Source: Hirudinaria manillensis (lineage: Eukaryota > Annelida > Clitellata > Hirudinida > Hirudinidae). From it: a stretch of DNA of 64,000 nucleotides. The DNA lies in contig CM067535.1 of NCBI GenBank assembly GCA_034509925.1, forward strand, positions 4,143,001 to 4,207,000, in the 5' to 3' direction. The translations under genes were made by a program, and so were the position numbers. The notes below the pieces were generated by a model. It was not told where the DNA came from. It saw nothing but the letters and a program-made list of their open reading frames with translations, and did no database searches. Positions within the stretch are counted from its first letter, which is position 1. The number at the start of each line of letters is the position of its first letter. Shown here piece after piece: positions 26,201-38,599 of this stretch.

Positions 26201-29200
26201 GTGCCAAGGTTCTGCTGGTTGGACTTCCTGTTGCAGGCATCTTTGTAGACCATGTACGGAACTCCAGTCTCGATCTGCGAACTGATGATCTCGTGCCACA
26301 ATTTCCGGGCCGCGATCGTTCTCCTGCCTCTTCCTTGTCGCTCGTACCTGATGATTGATCGATGTGTCAATCGATTGACCACCAATGAGAAGCTTCAATC
26401 GGGTATCGTATGCACTCAAAGATAACACGCTTTCACTTTAGCATGGGAGTGGAAGCCCCAACAGCTAACAAGCAATGCGATCAATTGGTTGTCAGTTTCA
26501 AGCTGCAATCAACTCTTGCATTCAACTCAAAGATTAGGCTCACAAAACCTATTCCCCTATTCCTAATTATATCGTTAACAAGCACTCAATTGTTACCCCA
26601 CAAACCTTTCGTACAACTCCCTGAACTGATCCCCCCAAACCCGATGGAGACCCGGGCACTCGTGGGGACACATGAGGGTCCAGTCCTTATCCGCTTCGAC
26701 CCTCTCCATAAAGAGGTCAGGGATCCACAGGGCAAAGAACAGATCCCGTGCCCTCTTCTCCTCTGACCCGCTGTTCCTGCGACAGTTCAGAAAGTCAAAG
26801 ACGTCTGCATGCCACGGCTCTAGGTACATGGAAAAGGCTCCAGGTCTCTGAAGATGGAAAAAAGAAATCATTGCAACTTCTCTTAAAATAATATAATATT
26901 ATTATAATATCATATTCTTAATAATTACATTGCACAATGCAGTCATAATTATATTGCACAACAGTAATAATACAATAACAATAATAAAATAAAATAATAA
27001 AGTTATAATTGTAATAATAATAATATTAACAAATAAGAACTTGCCAACCTTGTTGCCACCTTGGTCCACGTAACTGGCCGTGCTATTGAAGACCCTCAAC
27101 ATTGGGAGGAGTCCATTTGACTCTCCGTTTGTCTGTTTGTAATATTATTATTATTATCATTATTATTACTATTTTTGATATAGATAACGTTGCTTAATAT
27201 GAAGAATATTATTTCCAGAGGCAACTTAAAGGAAGGACACGGCAATAAATCCATAACTATAAAAAGCCCATTAACATGCAATAACCTCACTAAAAATAAT
27301 TTACAAATTGATGTCATAAAAGGTTATAATAGCACTTGAAAATGGCAATTTATTATTATTACTAAAAATGGTATTGCAAATCACAAGCCCAATAAGGGCT
27401 TGAAACTAAGGCTAGCTACAGTAAAAACCAGCAAGTACCCCAGCTATGTAGGACCCCGAAGCCCTGATGCAGTGGACGGCCAGCCCTATGCCCCCCGCAC
27501 TTTTTGAGATGAGGGCACACTGTTTGAGCGTGTCATAGATTCCGACAATGCTGTCCTCTTTCATGGACAGCAGGAAGCAGCTGCAAGGAAAAGCATCTGG
27601 TGAGGTTTTGGTTTGGCGTTAACCTGGCCGGGATTTCGAAGGTTGTGCACACCTGGAGAGCTGGGGACGAGGGGTTCCAGCATTGAAGAGGGTCGGAGTG
27701 GCATGGGTGAACCATTTTTCAGACATGAGGTTGTAAGTCTTTTGTGGTTGGTAATTCAATCAAGAAATAAATATTCATGATAACAATGTTCAAAATATAT
27801 TACATCTTAAATTAATACCAAAAAATTAATACAATTATGATTATAAGTAATACAATTAAAATATTAGACTTCAATAAGCTCATCCTAAGTGAATACATAA
27901 TTTCCCAACAAGAAATCTTTTCATCACAGCCAGTGATATCTTTTGACAAATACAACAGCAGTCATAGAAACAAACCCTAACACCCCTAACAATCAGAACC
28001 CCCAGCCTAGAGATCCCCATTCCCAAACATCCCCACCCAAAGGGTCGCACCTCTATGGCGGCGTCTATGTCCGAGCCGTGGATCCCGACGGCCACCCTCA
28101 TGATCAGGTGTTGCGGTCGCTCAACCGGTTTGTTGTTCACCTTCAACAGGTAGGATCTTTCCAGGGTCTGTAAGAAGATTAATAATAAATAATAATTAAT
28201 AATAACAATAATAATTCATTAGAATTGAATTAATTTCAATTAACCAAAAAATACACTAAACTAAACCTAATTGTTAACTGTTGTCATTTGTTTTTGTTGT
28301 TGTCAGTGTTGAGAACGATGTTAATGTCAAATTAACTGTTTATCAAATATATGTTTGTTTTTATGTAATTATGTTAAATTATTTTTTTAAGTATAAATTT
28401 TTAAAAAGTAAGATGTCTGAAATAATGAAATTTCCTAAGATTTTATGGAAAAATTACCCATTCACTTCAATAATTAAGCAATAATAAATGGTCATAAATA
28501 AATCTAATATTTGACTGATGAAGAACAAAGAGTAAAGAGAAACAAACATCTTCATTCAACATTGTTATCTAATGATAACTATTCATCTGATATCTAATAA
28601 ATAAATAAATAGTTGAATTATTATCTGCAATGCAACTTTACATTACCTTGAATCCAAAGTACGAGTAATCAAAGTCCCTGTCCGCCACCAATGCTCCGTC
28701 CAACCTCTGCGCATTTTCCATAACCACTCGGTATGTTTCGTGTGATACTTTGGGGGACGACTTTCCTTTCTTGGGGTCGACGTAGTGGTACAAATCTCTG
28801 ATGACATCTGGTTAATTAAGTGATTTATTATTTAAAATTATTTAATTATTTAAAATTAATTAATCGTTTGCATCTGGTATAAGTTAATGGATTAAACTTT
28901 GACAAAATAAGCAAGGAGCTAAGAAGCTAGAGTTCCAAATATGTTAATTAAGTAATATATTAAAGATTCCTCTTTGGGCTTTAGCCTCTTTGATAATATC
29001 TGTATTTAAACTAATATTAATATAATAAAATCAATTTTTATAATTGCACTAAACTAAACCTATATATTCAAGGCGATTGATTTATAAAGGACCAATTTCT
29101 TTGCAAAGACAGCCATTGATCTGCACATAACATGAGGTGTTACCATTAGAATCAAAACTATGATCATACCAGAAAACAGTGGTTTGGTTTCCTTATGAAG

Positions 29201-29754
29201 GTTCGAGATGGCAATTCTTGCAGCTAGTGTCTCATAATCGGGATGTTTTGCTGCCAAAGTGGCACACATTTCAGCTGCAAAATTGTCCAACTCCATTGTC
29301 TTCACACCTGGGTAAAGGCCATTGATCACCTTTGCGGCCACCTCGACCTGTTTAGATGTTGTGAAAACATCACCATCATCATCATCACAATTAACTTGCA
29401 GTTAGAAAAATCAGATTCAGTGCAATACCCACAGGATCAATGAAGTCCGTATTCAAATTGTAGCTTAACTTCTCAATCCTGCTCACTATTTTGTCGAAAT
29501 GGATATCCTCCCTGTTGCCATCTAATAACAGCGTAATTAATTAGCTATTCAGTCATAAAATAAATAATCTGACATCGGTCCGAAAGTCAGTGTCCAGAAA
29601 ATAAAAATGCACAAAAGGTGAAATGCCAATGCTTCCATTAAAACGTTTTCATATTTTATTCGTACGGACATGCAATCGGTCAAATCCAAGCATGAGAAAC
29701 AGAAGTGAAAGAACCTCTCTTGACTACGTAAAGCTTCTTCTCATCAGTGGCCAT
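23261..29754 (-). CDS. RRM1: Ribonucleoside-diphosphate reductase large subunit
   Basis: Eighteen exons on the minus strand give about 799 aa (human 792): 29715-29754, 29433-29521, 29170-29347, 28647-28807, 28051-28167, 27653-27738, 27439-27580, 27049-27132, 26606-26847, 26146-26347, 25708-25857, 25478-25554, 25017-25161, 24756-24832, 24402-24537, 24128-24223, 23725-23913, 23261-23449. With the R2 subunit it reduces NDPs to dNDPs in the cytosol. All key residues are present: N-terminal ATP-cone (LYVVKRDGNRED), active-site Cys in SSCFLLSM, NLCTEV with its Asn/Cys/Glu radical site, the second redox Cys in [10 protein letters not shown], the Tyr pair in [10 protein letters not shown], and a C-terminal CTMC redox pair. 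The intron after exon 10 has a GC donor (GAG then GCGAGT); using it gives KDEVAVCNLA, identical to the human junction. Confidence 0.98.
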
Positions 29755-30549
29755 TTCGTCAAAAACGTTCAAATAAAAACTCCAAACTAAAAAACAACGG
29801 TGACAAAGTCCCCGATGTAAGATCACACCGATTATCCCGCTAACCACAATGTGCCTTTTATTGCATTTACTTTTAAAATTCGATAAGTAAGAAAATTAAT
29901 GACTTTAAAAATGTGTGGCAATTCCATTTCAATTTGTTTATTATTTGGCAAAAAATGAATAATTTTTGAAGTGTTATTGATTGTCTAATGATTATTATTA
30001 ATTATCATTCTTACCTGTAGTGCACTGATACCTGGTAAAGTTGATGTGTTCTCTGGAACACTGGCAGTGTTTGAAGGGCTTTTTCGTAAAGTGACCTTAA
30101 TTGATTGCGTACAAAAAATATATCCAATTTAGCTGTCATATTCGTGCTGAGCAAAATCATTTTATTCATTAGTAGGTCTAGGTAGGTCACTTTAGCGTGG
30201 GAAATATTTGGAAGAGAGGGGAGTCAGTGCCGGACAAAATATACGTAAATACAATTTAAAGGTTTTTAAGTTACCTCCTTTCAAATGTGCCACATTTTGC
30301 AATTTTGTGCGTGTTGAAGGCATATTAATATGAAATGACTAATATTATTTATTATTATTTTACTAACATGGCTTTTGTACAAATTTGTCGAAATTGCAAA
30401 CAGTAACATGTAATTGCATTCCACAGATGTCAATATGGTCATACTTTATAAGTCATTATTTAATCATTTTAATTTGTTCGCTGCTTAAACAATTAACTAA
30501 AATAATTAATATATTGAAATTTTAATATTGGTACAAGAAAACATGAAAT
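29755..30549. promoter_or_regulatory. RRM1 upstream region
   Basis: About 800 bp of AT-rich DNA lie between the RRM1 start and the first recognisable part of the duplicated RFWD3 5' region. It should contain the RRM1 promoter (minus strand). I see no coding exon and cannot place an E2F-type site with confidence. Confidence 0.4.
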
Positions 30550-32335
30550 TCAGGAACGAATAATCTTTCCATGTTCACTCCGTAACATCTCGGCGCAAAT
30601 TTAAAAATTAACAAAAACTTTTAAACATTGGCCCTACTTTGCTCGATTCAACTTAAGAGGCGATGGACGCTTTCCATATTTATGAAGAGCTTTTGCATTA
30701 GTGGAGTTAATAAATCCTTCTTGTATTTTTTTATATTCCATTTCATCTTTTGCTTTCGAGGCTCGCTGGAAAGTTCACTTCATAAAGCTAGCCGGGCGAA
30801 AAATACCATTGTTAAAAAGCCTGGATATTACGCAGCCGGGCAGTGTTCGAAGCATTATAACCGTATCTAAAATTCAATTCTATTTTACACTTAATGTCTC
30901 ATTCTTTTCACAATAAACTAAACTTTGACAGAATCACAACTACCCCAGTATTAGACGCGTATTTTCAGAGATATTTGCATTCAAACGCCGCGCACTTTCG
31001 CACTTTCAGCTATGAACAATAAGACAATATTCGAAGCGTTAAAACCGTATCTACGAAACATGTAATTTATTTCTTGTCATCAGTTTTTGACAGTTTAGAT
31101 CTTATTTGGCGCGTCTTTATATGACCTGAGTAACAGACGAACGACCAGATTGCGGGTTCTATCCCAGCAGCTAGAAAATTATGGCTCCAATAGCGTCTTT
31201 ACGATAGCCAATGCTAATCAGGTCGGTCTAACTCAAGGAGATCAGTCAGGCAGTGCCAGAACAAATGGATTTGATGGTAAGGATTTTCCAAATCTGTATG
31301 CATTTGTAAATATCCTTTATTTATGATCAAGTTTCTTTAAAGAATAGTCTTAAATTTATTTGGATATTGACAGTATTCTTTGTGCTTTACTTTTATTTGA
31401 GGCTCCAAGTGAATTTAGAATTAACATGAAACCAAAACATAATAAAACATAATGATTTTCCATCAATCAAATGACGAAAGGAGACCGTCTCGGGTTTCAA
31501 TTGCCAGGCAAAACTCTGGCACCCGACAAAGGATCCACCTAACCCTTCGTTCGAATACTGCCACTACCTCAAGGGTCATGGGGGCAGCTGCCCTTGATCC
31601 AATTGGGGAGAGTTTGCAGGGCAGTGATGGCATGGATGATGAAGGTCTTGGGGTGGTCTGGGGTGAAGGTGAGTGGTTGATCAGGCACATTGTGGTTATA
31701 TTTGATACATTGGATTCTGATTGCTAAACTCGTTGAGAGCCTAATTAGTAATAGTTTGCTGATGATGGTTACATAAGCTTGACTAGGGACAAGTGTTTTT
31801 TGTTAGTGTTGTGAGCTACTTAAATGAAATACCTTAAGAGAGGCATCTTTACTAATCACTTGACCTGCCAAACATTCGCACCCCAGAACCGACTCTGAGG
31901 GCCGAGAACCACGATGACAACGAAGAAAAGCAGAATGCAGATTCCGTCATGGAAATCATTTCAACTTCTTCCGCAAACGACATAGAAGAGCCGAGCGAAG
32001 CGCAAGAGGACGCCACGGACTTCCACACACGACTCAGGAACTTGCCTTCGTCTGGAGGGGGTCGCTCGTGTGTGGATAGGATCCTCTCGTTGGCATCGTC
32101 AGGGCTCGAAAACTTACAGGCCGACTTTCAGGTACTCCAAAAAATCATTATAATGAAATGAAATATATATTAGGAAATCAAAGAAATTACAGTGTTTTAA
32201 AAAAAGTCAAGATTGAAGCTTATTTTGCGTTCTCTAAGTCTTCCAATCTTGCCTTCCAGATCTTGTCCTGCTACGAGGGCACTTCTCGGGTGCTCTCAGC
32301 AGTGGGGAACAGAGGTCAAAAATAGTTCTTAAACA
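30550..32335 (+). pseudogene. Broken partial copy of RFWD3 (exons 1-3 plus a scrap of exon 14)
   Basis: This stretch aligns by eye with 38222-39627, the 5' flank and exons 1-3 of the intact RFWD3. Counterparts are exon 1 at about 31119-31270, exon 2 at about 31455-31670 and exon 3 at about 31890-32130. The start codon ATGAGTAAC reads CTGAGTAAC at 31119. A small deletion at 31460 removes the AG acceptor of exon 2, and 12 bases are missing inside that exon. A scrap at 32271-32322 (GAGGGCAC...GGGGAACAGAG) matches the last exon, so everything between was lost. There is no RING and only a few propeller residues. The exon 3 frame is still open, so a chimeric transcript cannot be excluded, but two independent lesions argue for a pseudogene. 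Confidence 0.85.
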
Positions 32336-32523
32336 TTTTAAAATTACTTTCAATAAAATATTAAAATTTCTTTTCGGAATTTTCTATTAATTCTAAAGGA
32401 CCTATTCACTTTGAAAAACATTACGGTTCAATTCCTCTTGGTGAATATCTATACATTGCTATACCAGCGGCATAGGAGCCTGACAACAAAAAGTGCGTGA
32501 GCCCTAACTCAGGAAACCGCTCA

Positions 32524-32950
32524 AAACGCAGCAGTTCCACTGAACCAAATTTAAAAATTAATACATCAAACGAATCATGAAATTATCCTCTACAATTTTC
32601 GTCGTCTACATTTTCTTGCAAATCCACCTATTTTGTTCACGATGCCAAAAACGACATGGGGTCGGAAGAAATGACCTAGTTAAAAGTTTAGGAAAAATCG
32701 CTAGCCGGCGATTATTCTAACTCGAAACGCAGCAGTTCCACTGAACCAAATTTAAAAATTAATACATCAAACGAATCATGAAATTATCCTCTACAATTTT
32801 CGTCGTCTACATTTTCTTGCAAATCCACCTATTTTGTTCACGATGCCAAAAACGACATGGACCCTGCTGCGATTATTCTAACTCGAAACGCAGCAGTTCC
32901 AATTTTAAAAATAAATACATCAAAAGATCAGGAAATTATCCTATATAATT
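32524..32950. repeat. Tandem repeat with core GAAACGCAGCAGTTCCA
   Basis: A block of about 140 bp beginning with GAAACGCAGCAGTTCCACTG and ending near ACGACATGG occurs at about 32524 and again at about 32735, almost unchanged. A shorter, more diverged third copy starts at about 32885. Spacing is about 211 and 150 bp because unique spacers separate the units. Confidence 0.85.
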
Positions 32951-33199
32951 TGAAGTTTTTAAATTAACTCTATTTATTAATTTTATTTTACCCAAAATGT
33001 TTCTCAGTTGCACGCGCCCGCTTCTAACGGTCATTATTCAAATATCAAATCTTGATGTCGCGCTTATATAAGTGGCCATTGCCAGAAAAACTTTCCCCTT
33101 GTTAATTTTTACATAATAAGATTCTTCACAAAAAGTTACCTATTTTAAGCATAAAATATATGACTTAGTAATTTTGAAATTTAAATGATCTCTCGCGAT

Positions 33200-34560
33200 T
33201 CGTTTTCTCAACTTTCGCGCCAAATTTACATTTTCGAGATTATAAGGATTATAAAGTTTTATTCACTTTACAGGATCCATCTCCGAGTTTCCAACTCGTA
33301 ATGCCTATTATTAACCTATTATTTAGTTTTAAATTTAATTTTTTTTTATTTTCAAAATTGAGAAAAAAGAGCCTATAGGTTACTTTTGAGTGTTACTCGA
33401 CTTGGTTGCCGAACTCGATTCGCAAAAATGGAGTTCGGTGCTATTTCAAATTTACATCGAAACTACATCAAATTTAAAACCGAAAAAAACGTTAATGAAA
33501 AGATACATGTCTAGGCTTCAACATGTGTAAACATGAACTCTAAACTCTAACGAGAAATATTAATTTTCGGCCTTAAATGAACTGCGTCGCTTAATTTGAT
33601 TCAGAAAACTCGCTGTTATTTTAGTCTTTTCGGCCAAAAACTCCCATTCAATGTTTGTTAAGTACTTTGAAAAGTATTTCAAAAGCTTATTTGTACTAAG
33701 ATGCATGACATACCCACATTTCGAAATTATGAGAATGAAAATAAAGGTTTATGTTTCCTAATTTCGTTAATAATAAATTTCAAGTAAAATCAATTTTAGA
33801 AAAACATTACTGACAATTAAATCTTTATTTTGAGTTATATAATATTAGTTTTGAACAAACTTCATATCTTAAATTTATCAGGCCGGTCCCCGACGAATTG
33901 TTTTCAAAACATGCCAGGGGTCGTCTATAAAGAATGTTTGCAAAATTGCTCATTTTTACCAGTTCTCAAAAAGTTCGCTATTGATAGCAAAGTGAACTTT
34001 TTGAAGATAGTTTATCACACATTTTTATCAAACTTTAGGTTTTAGAATTTTTAGAATTTCGCGTCCATTTTATATTTTGGAGATTCTAAGAAAAACTATT
34101 CACTTTAGAAGTCCAAACTTCGGCTTTATCATTCATATTTCTTATTATTAACCTATTGCCTAAATTATTTTGAATTTAATTTTTTTCTAATTTTCGTAAT
34201 TGAGAAAAAGAGCCTATAGGGCGCAAATCCGAGTCACTGGACTTGATCGCCGAACTCGATTCTCAAAAGTTGCGATGATTTGTTATTTCCAATTTACTCT
34301 AAAACCACAACAAATTGGAAGCCGAAAGTTAGGTATTGGAGAGATATATGATTAACCGTCTCGATATATTAATTTGAGACTTAAAATGGATCGCGTCCCT
34401 TCATTGAAATTCAAATAACTCGATATTATTTTTCTTCAAAAACTCTTACTTAATGCCTGCTACATTTACTGGAAATTTATCAAAAGCTTAGTTAGGCCGA
34501 AATCTATGACATAAATGAATTTCAAAGTTATTGTTGCTGTAATTTAAAGTTTGTTTGATA
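33200..34560. repeat. Diverged tandem duplication, period about 855 bp
   Basis: Segments at about 33200-33760 and 34055-34560 share an ordered series of short matches: TATTATTAACCTATT, ATTGAGAAAAA(A)GAGCCTATAGG, GCCGAACTCGATTC and similar. The rest has drifted. No open frame spans either copy, so this looks like an old non-coding duplication or two copies of an unclassified element. Confidence 0.7.
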
Positions 34561-34740
34561 ACTCAGTTATTAATGCATTTCAAAGGGTTTTAATGTTCGT
34601 GGTATTTGAGGTATTGATTATAAATATATATTATTATTTTTTTTCAAATTTCTATTTATTTATCCTTAAATCTTCAAAATTAAAAATTACTTCATTCGTT
34701 TATTTTATTATTTACTTCATTATTTCAGGTCCGCCCTAAT

Positions 34741-34877
34741 CATATGCAAATCACACCTCCGTCCTATGATTGGCTGGATGACCTCATGCAAATAATTGTT
34801 TTTGTTTATTTTCTGATCCACTTTGTTGTCAGGCTCACGCACTTTGTTATCAGGCTCCTATGACGCTGGTCATTGCT
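34741..34877 (+). promoter_or_regulatory. Putative promoter of family member 1: two octamers and an inverted CCAAT box
   Basis: ATGCAAAT occurs at 34744-34751 and again at 34786-34793 in the same orientation, with ATTGG (an inverted CCAAT box) at 34769-34773 between them. The ATG is at 34878. This arrangement resembles POU/NF-Y-driven promoters; use here is inference. Confidence 0.4.
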
Positions 34878-36213
34878 ATGATTGGTCGTTTTCTTGGTAT
34901 TGTCGTTAGGGACATTCGAAGACCTCTTGTAGCTTCGAAGGCATTCCATTGCACGGCTTTGAAACCTGTTCAGGTTCCAAGAACGTTATGGGAAAGTTTA
35001 AAACGTAAGGATGTTGCAAGGAAAATATTTGAGACTCCTATAAAGGTAATGTTTTGATATCTCTATATTTTGTGTAAGATTGTAACAATTTAATAGAAAT
35101 GTTTAGTAGCAAGCCTAAATTAGGATTTTCAAATAAATTACTAACAACTAAATAATGCAGCTATTTAAGCCTGTGAGATTATTTGCAAGGTCTACAGGTA
35201 TGTTACAAAGGTTTCGAATCCAACAATTTATAACCAGTTTGAATTATTTAAAGCATGGAAATCACGCCTGACTATCTTGATTCTTTGTTCCACTGTTTTG
35301 GTTGGAATGTACAAGGCCACATCTGTTGACGAATCATTTGAGGAAATCGATCTTGACGTACCATTTAGTTTTCACTTAACAGAAATATATTTAAGTGAGT
35401 TGCCTTGAATATCTCTCTGATTCTTCTATCTAAATGGCATTACAGTGTTTTTATAAATCTTAATTTCTTTGCAGAAATTATATTATTCATACTACGAAAT
35501 TTATTTGAGGCCATGCTTTGGGCAGTGAAGCAGTATTTTCTGACAACCGAGACTGAGTCAGGTCGTAAGTTATCATGTTTGTGATGCCTGATAAAAATTG
35601 AGTTCACATCACATGCTTCTCTTTAACAAGATACGTAGGGGTTTTATTATAATTTAAAATTGGGAGTCTATTTTTTATTTGCTTCCCTATATTCAAATGA
35701 GATGAAATTTGTCAAACTCAAGTCTTTTAGATGGATTAATCAATAATTTTAAATACCATTAAGTTTATCTAACCATAAGGCTACTAAAAAAACAAATATT
35801 AAACACTTCTGCTACATGAGGGTCATGAGAGTTCATTTTTCAAAATTTAGAAAGTAGATTTTCAGATGTTATTTTTAAAATTACTGACCTCATTAAAACA
35901 GATTTATTTGGTAGTGACTCATACTGAACATATGTCTGTTTTGTAAAAGCTGAATATTATAAATCATTCATTTTTTTTCAGCTTTTTTAGCTGTGATATT
36001 TTACCCCTCACTGATACTCTTTGGTTTCTTTACCTACTGTGTACATATCCTAAATGAAATTAAACCCAAACAAGATGGTAAGTTATTGTTTGCACCCCAT
36101 GACAGCTGCGAGTTTTGTGATATTCTTCTTTTTAAATTACAGACAAAGGTAAAAAAAGTAGTGGAAAATTCGCATTTTCAATAGAGGAAATTTTACAGAA
36201 AATATTTCCATAA
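34878..36213 (+). CDS. Tandem family member 1: small membrane protein with presequence-like N terminus
   Basis: I do not recognise this protein. Six exons (34878-35045, 35161-35197, 35254-35394, 35475-35561, 35982-36077, 36143-36213) join in phase to 199 aa. The 56-residue first exon is basic, non-acidic at its start and amphipathic (MIGRFLGIVVRDIRRPLVAS, then KAFHCTALKP), which resembles a mitochondrial presequence. Hydrophobic segments lie in exon 3 (LTILILCSTVLVGMY), exon 4 (IILFILRNLFEAML) and exon 5 (AFLAVIFYPSLILFGFFTYC). It is the most diverged of five copies and the only one with two separate membrane exons after exon 3. It sits between the broken and intact RFWD3 copies. Mitochondrial membrane location is inferred only. 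Confidence 0.75.
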
Positions 36214-36479
36214 TAAATTTTATAGGAAATATTGACATGATAAATTTGCTTCTCCATAAGCTTTTGCCTATATCTGATTGAAAAAGAATGGTTTAGATCT
36301 TATTTGGTGTGTTAAAATCATATAAGAGGTTGTTCAGGCCTGTGAAGTGCTTTATTGTGCGGTTTCAGAAGTATTTTGACTTTGTCAAGAGGATTATGCT
36401 AAATATTTTACCAAACTAACTTTCAGAGATCCACTTGCTCAATGTTTATAGATTATGATCTGTAATATCATCACTGCAG

Positions 36480-36628
36480 CCATTACCACAGTGATTGCGA
36501 TAAGGTTGGAAGTTTTTCTCCGTAAACGTGGTTACATTGGACCTGCTCCAAAGTTGGTGCTTACTCCCCGCAGGCTCTCATGGTTGACTGAAATGGTTGC
36601 TAGTCGGAATATTTGGTACCGATGTTAG
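36480..36628 (+). other. Orphan exon-like open segment downstream of family member 1
   Basis: A good acceptor (TCACTGCAG) at 36479 opens a frame of 49 codons ending at TAG. It includes AITTVIAIRLEVFLRKRGY and a basic stretch with RRLSW. Its phase fits the donor at 36077, so it could be an alternative last exon of member 1, replacing the exon at 36143. It may also be a relic. I find no match in the other four copies. Confidence 0.35.
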
Positions 36629-38221
36629 AATGTGCAGTTTGCAATTTTTAGGCAAGTGATTAAATTGTTCGGTGTCTCGACATATTTCTGTCCGCTTTAA
36701 TTATCACATAAGACTTGTGAATAATAGTTTTAACTGTATCGTGAATAATACTACAAAAGACAATTCAGTGTTCATTTTCATTTGAGCTCGGAGATCAAGC
36801 ATAAGCACTGTTGCAGTAATTAAATGATGGTGTAGGTTTTTCTTGATTGTTGATCGATTTGACCCTGTTCTTTGCAAATGACAGTAAACTGTTTGGGTTT
36901 TGACTGACATCTGGTAACTTTACCCCCTTACATAATATAGAAAGACCTTTCAGAAAATATACGATACAATTATGTGGCATCGGTTTAAGACGCTCTATGA
37001 CCTTATTATAAACGTTTCCCAGCAACCCACATGAGGTCATTCCATCGTTAGGCAAGCTGTCCTCTTCTCACTATGATTTGTGCCAAAAATCTTTTTATGC
37101 ATTCTTATAGCACGTTAAAATATCTTCCAGAAAATGTAAAATACAATGCTGGCGCTCCGGTATAAGGCGCTCTATAACCTTATTATAAATGCACCATAAA
37201 TTCTAATACAACACAACTATAGCGGACCGGTACAAGGCGCTCTACAATTTTTTAATACTGCTCCTTAACTGCTCACACCTTTTCTTTCCATCGTTTGACG
37301 CGCTTTCCTCACGTCACTCTGATTTGTGCCAATCTTTCGTCGCTCTGTTCTCTTAAGAATTTTGCCATCAAAAATACTAACATTAAAATAATTTTCATGC
37401 TTTGCTTGGTAAAATCCAGACTTAAGCAATTGCTTTGTTTTACTTAGCTGATAATTGACTCAACTATATTTAACAATTTACGTCTCATTTTTTTTTTTTT
37501 TTTTTTTAACTTTCAAACCAAGAAAAACATCTGCCTCGGATACCTTGATAAGTGCCGCGATGATCTGGGCAATCCTAGGTATTGACAGTCTCGCAAGGGC
37601 TGGATCAATCTGATCATTGTGTAAATAGAATTGTATTAAAAAAGCTATAGTTGTGTTGTAGATTTTTATCAGTTAAAAAGAATTTTGGTTCTAGCTCTTT
37701 CCGTTCCGGAGATATTGGCGTTCAAAAAGTTTGCCGAAAGTTTGCCAACTTCACCGTCGTATTCCTTGTGATTGCCGTGAAGGATTTTAGTTTGGACGAG
37801 AAGTGAAATTCCAAATCGATTCGACTTCCCTCGACGTGAGAGACCCAGCGTTTGGAGGTCGATATAAATAAAAAATAAAGCAATAGTATGCGTTTTCAAG
37901 TCAAATGTCTCAATACGTGACGTTAAATATAAAATATTTTCTAACTAGTTCAATAATTCAAAGTAGTTAATAATACAAATCTACTTTTTACTGCAAGAAA
38001 CTTGGGCCATGAATTGAAAAATTTTACGAAAACAGCTTAATTGGACATTAATATTTATGCTCTGCAAATTGTATGGGCTATTTTACATTAATATTTATAA
38101 CTCTCTTGTAAATCCATTCTTGCATCTCTATTGCATAGTCCCGCTCTCCCCAACTTTAAGTCATCATTTGTTATTTAAACAGAATAATTAATATTTTGAC
38201 ATTTTAGCTACAAAATTATTT
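36629..38221. other. Gene-free stretch with a diverged tandem repeat at 36950-37340
   Basis: Short ordered blocks recur at about 36950-37090, 37125-37200 and 37215-37340: TAAG(A/G)CGCTCTAT, CCTTATTATAAA, TTTCCATCGTT and GATTTGTGCCAA. No exon is evident. A run of T at 37490-37508 could be the end of a retroposed copy. Confidence 0.5.
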
Positions 38222-38599
38222 AAGAATGAATAATCTTTTACAAGTTTACCCCGTCACATCTCGGCGCAAATTTAAAAATAAACAAAAACTTTTAAACAGT
38301 AGCCCTACTGCTCGATTGCTCGATTCAACCTGAGAGGCGATGACTGCTTTCCATATTTACAAAGAGCTTTTGTATTAGTGGATTTCATAAACCCTTCTTG
38401 TATTTTTTTTATATTGGATTCCATCTTTTACTTCCGAGGCGTCGCCGGAAAGTTCGGTAGCGGATTTACGAAATACGTATTTTATTTTTTGTCATCAGTC
38501 AATTTTTGTCTTGGATAGATTGGCGATAACAGTAGACTCAGGAGTCGAGAATTTTAAAAATTATTTACAAGCCTTTACCGGAGGCTTGACAAGGGGCCT
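38222..38599 (+). promoter_or_regulatory. RFWD3 upstream region
   Basis: This flank is shared with the broken copy (from 30550), with blocks such as CATCTCGGCGCAAATTT conserved in both. It should hold the promoter and 5' UTR. No TATA box can be assigned. Confidence 0.4.

Larger units (their letters stand above)
32336..34740. other. Gene-free stretch with diverged tandem duplications
   Basis: No credible exon is visible. Two kinds of internal repetition fill it: a short tandem repeat at 32524-32950 and a longer diverged duplication (about 33200-33760 against 34055-34560). Both are given as separate entries. The rest is AT-rich DNA between the RFWD3 fragment and the first member of the small gene family. 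Confidence 0.6.
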
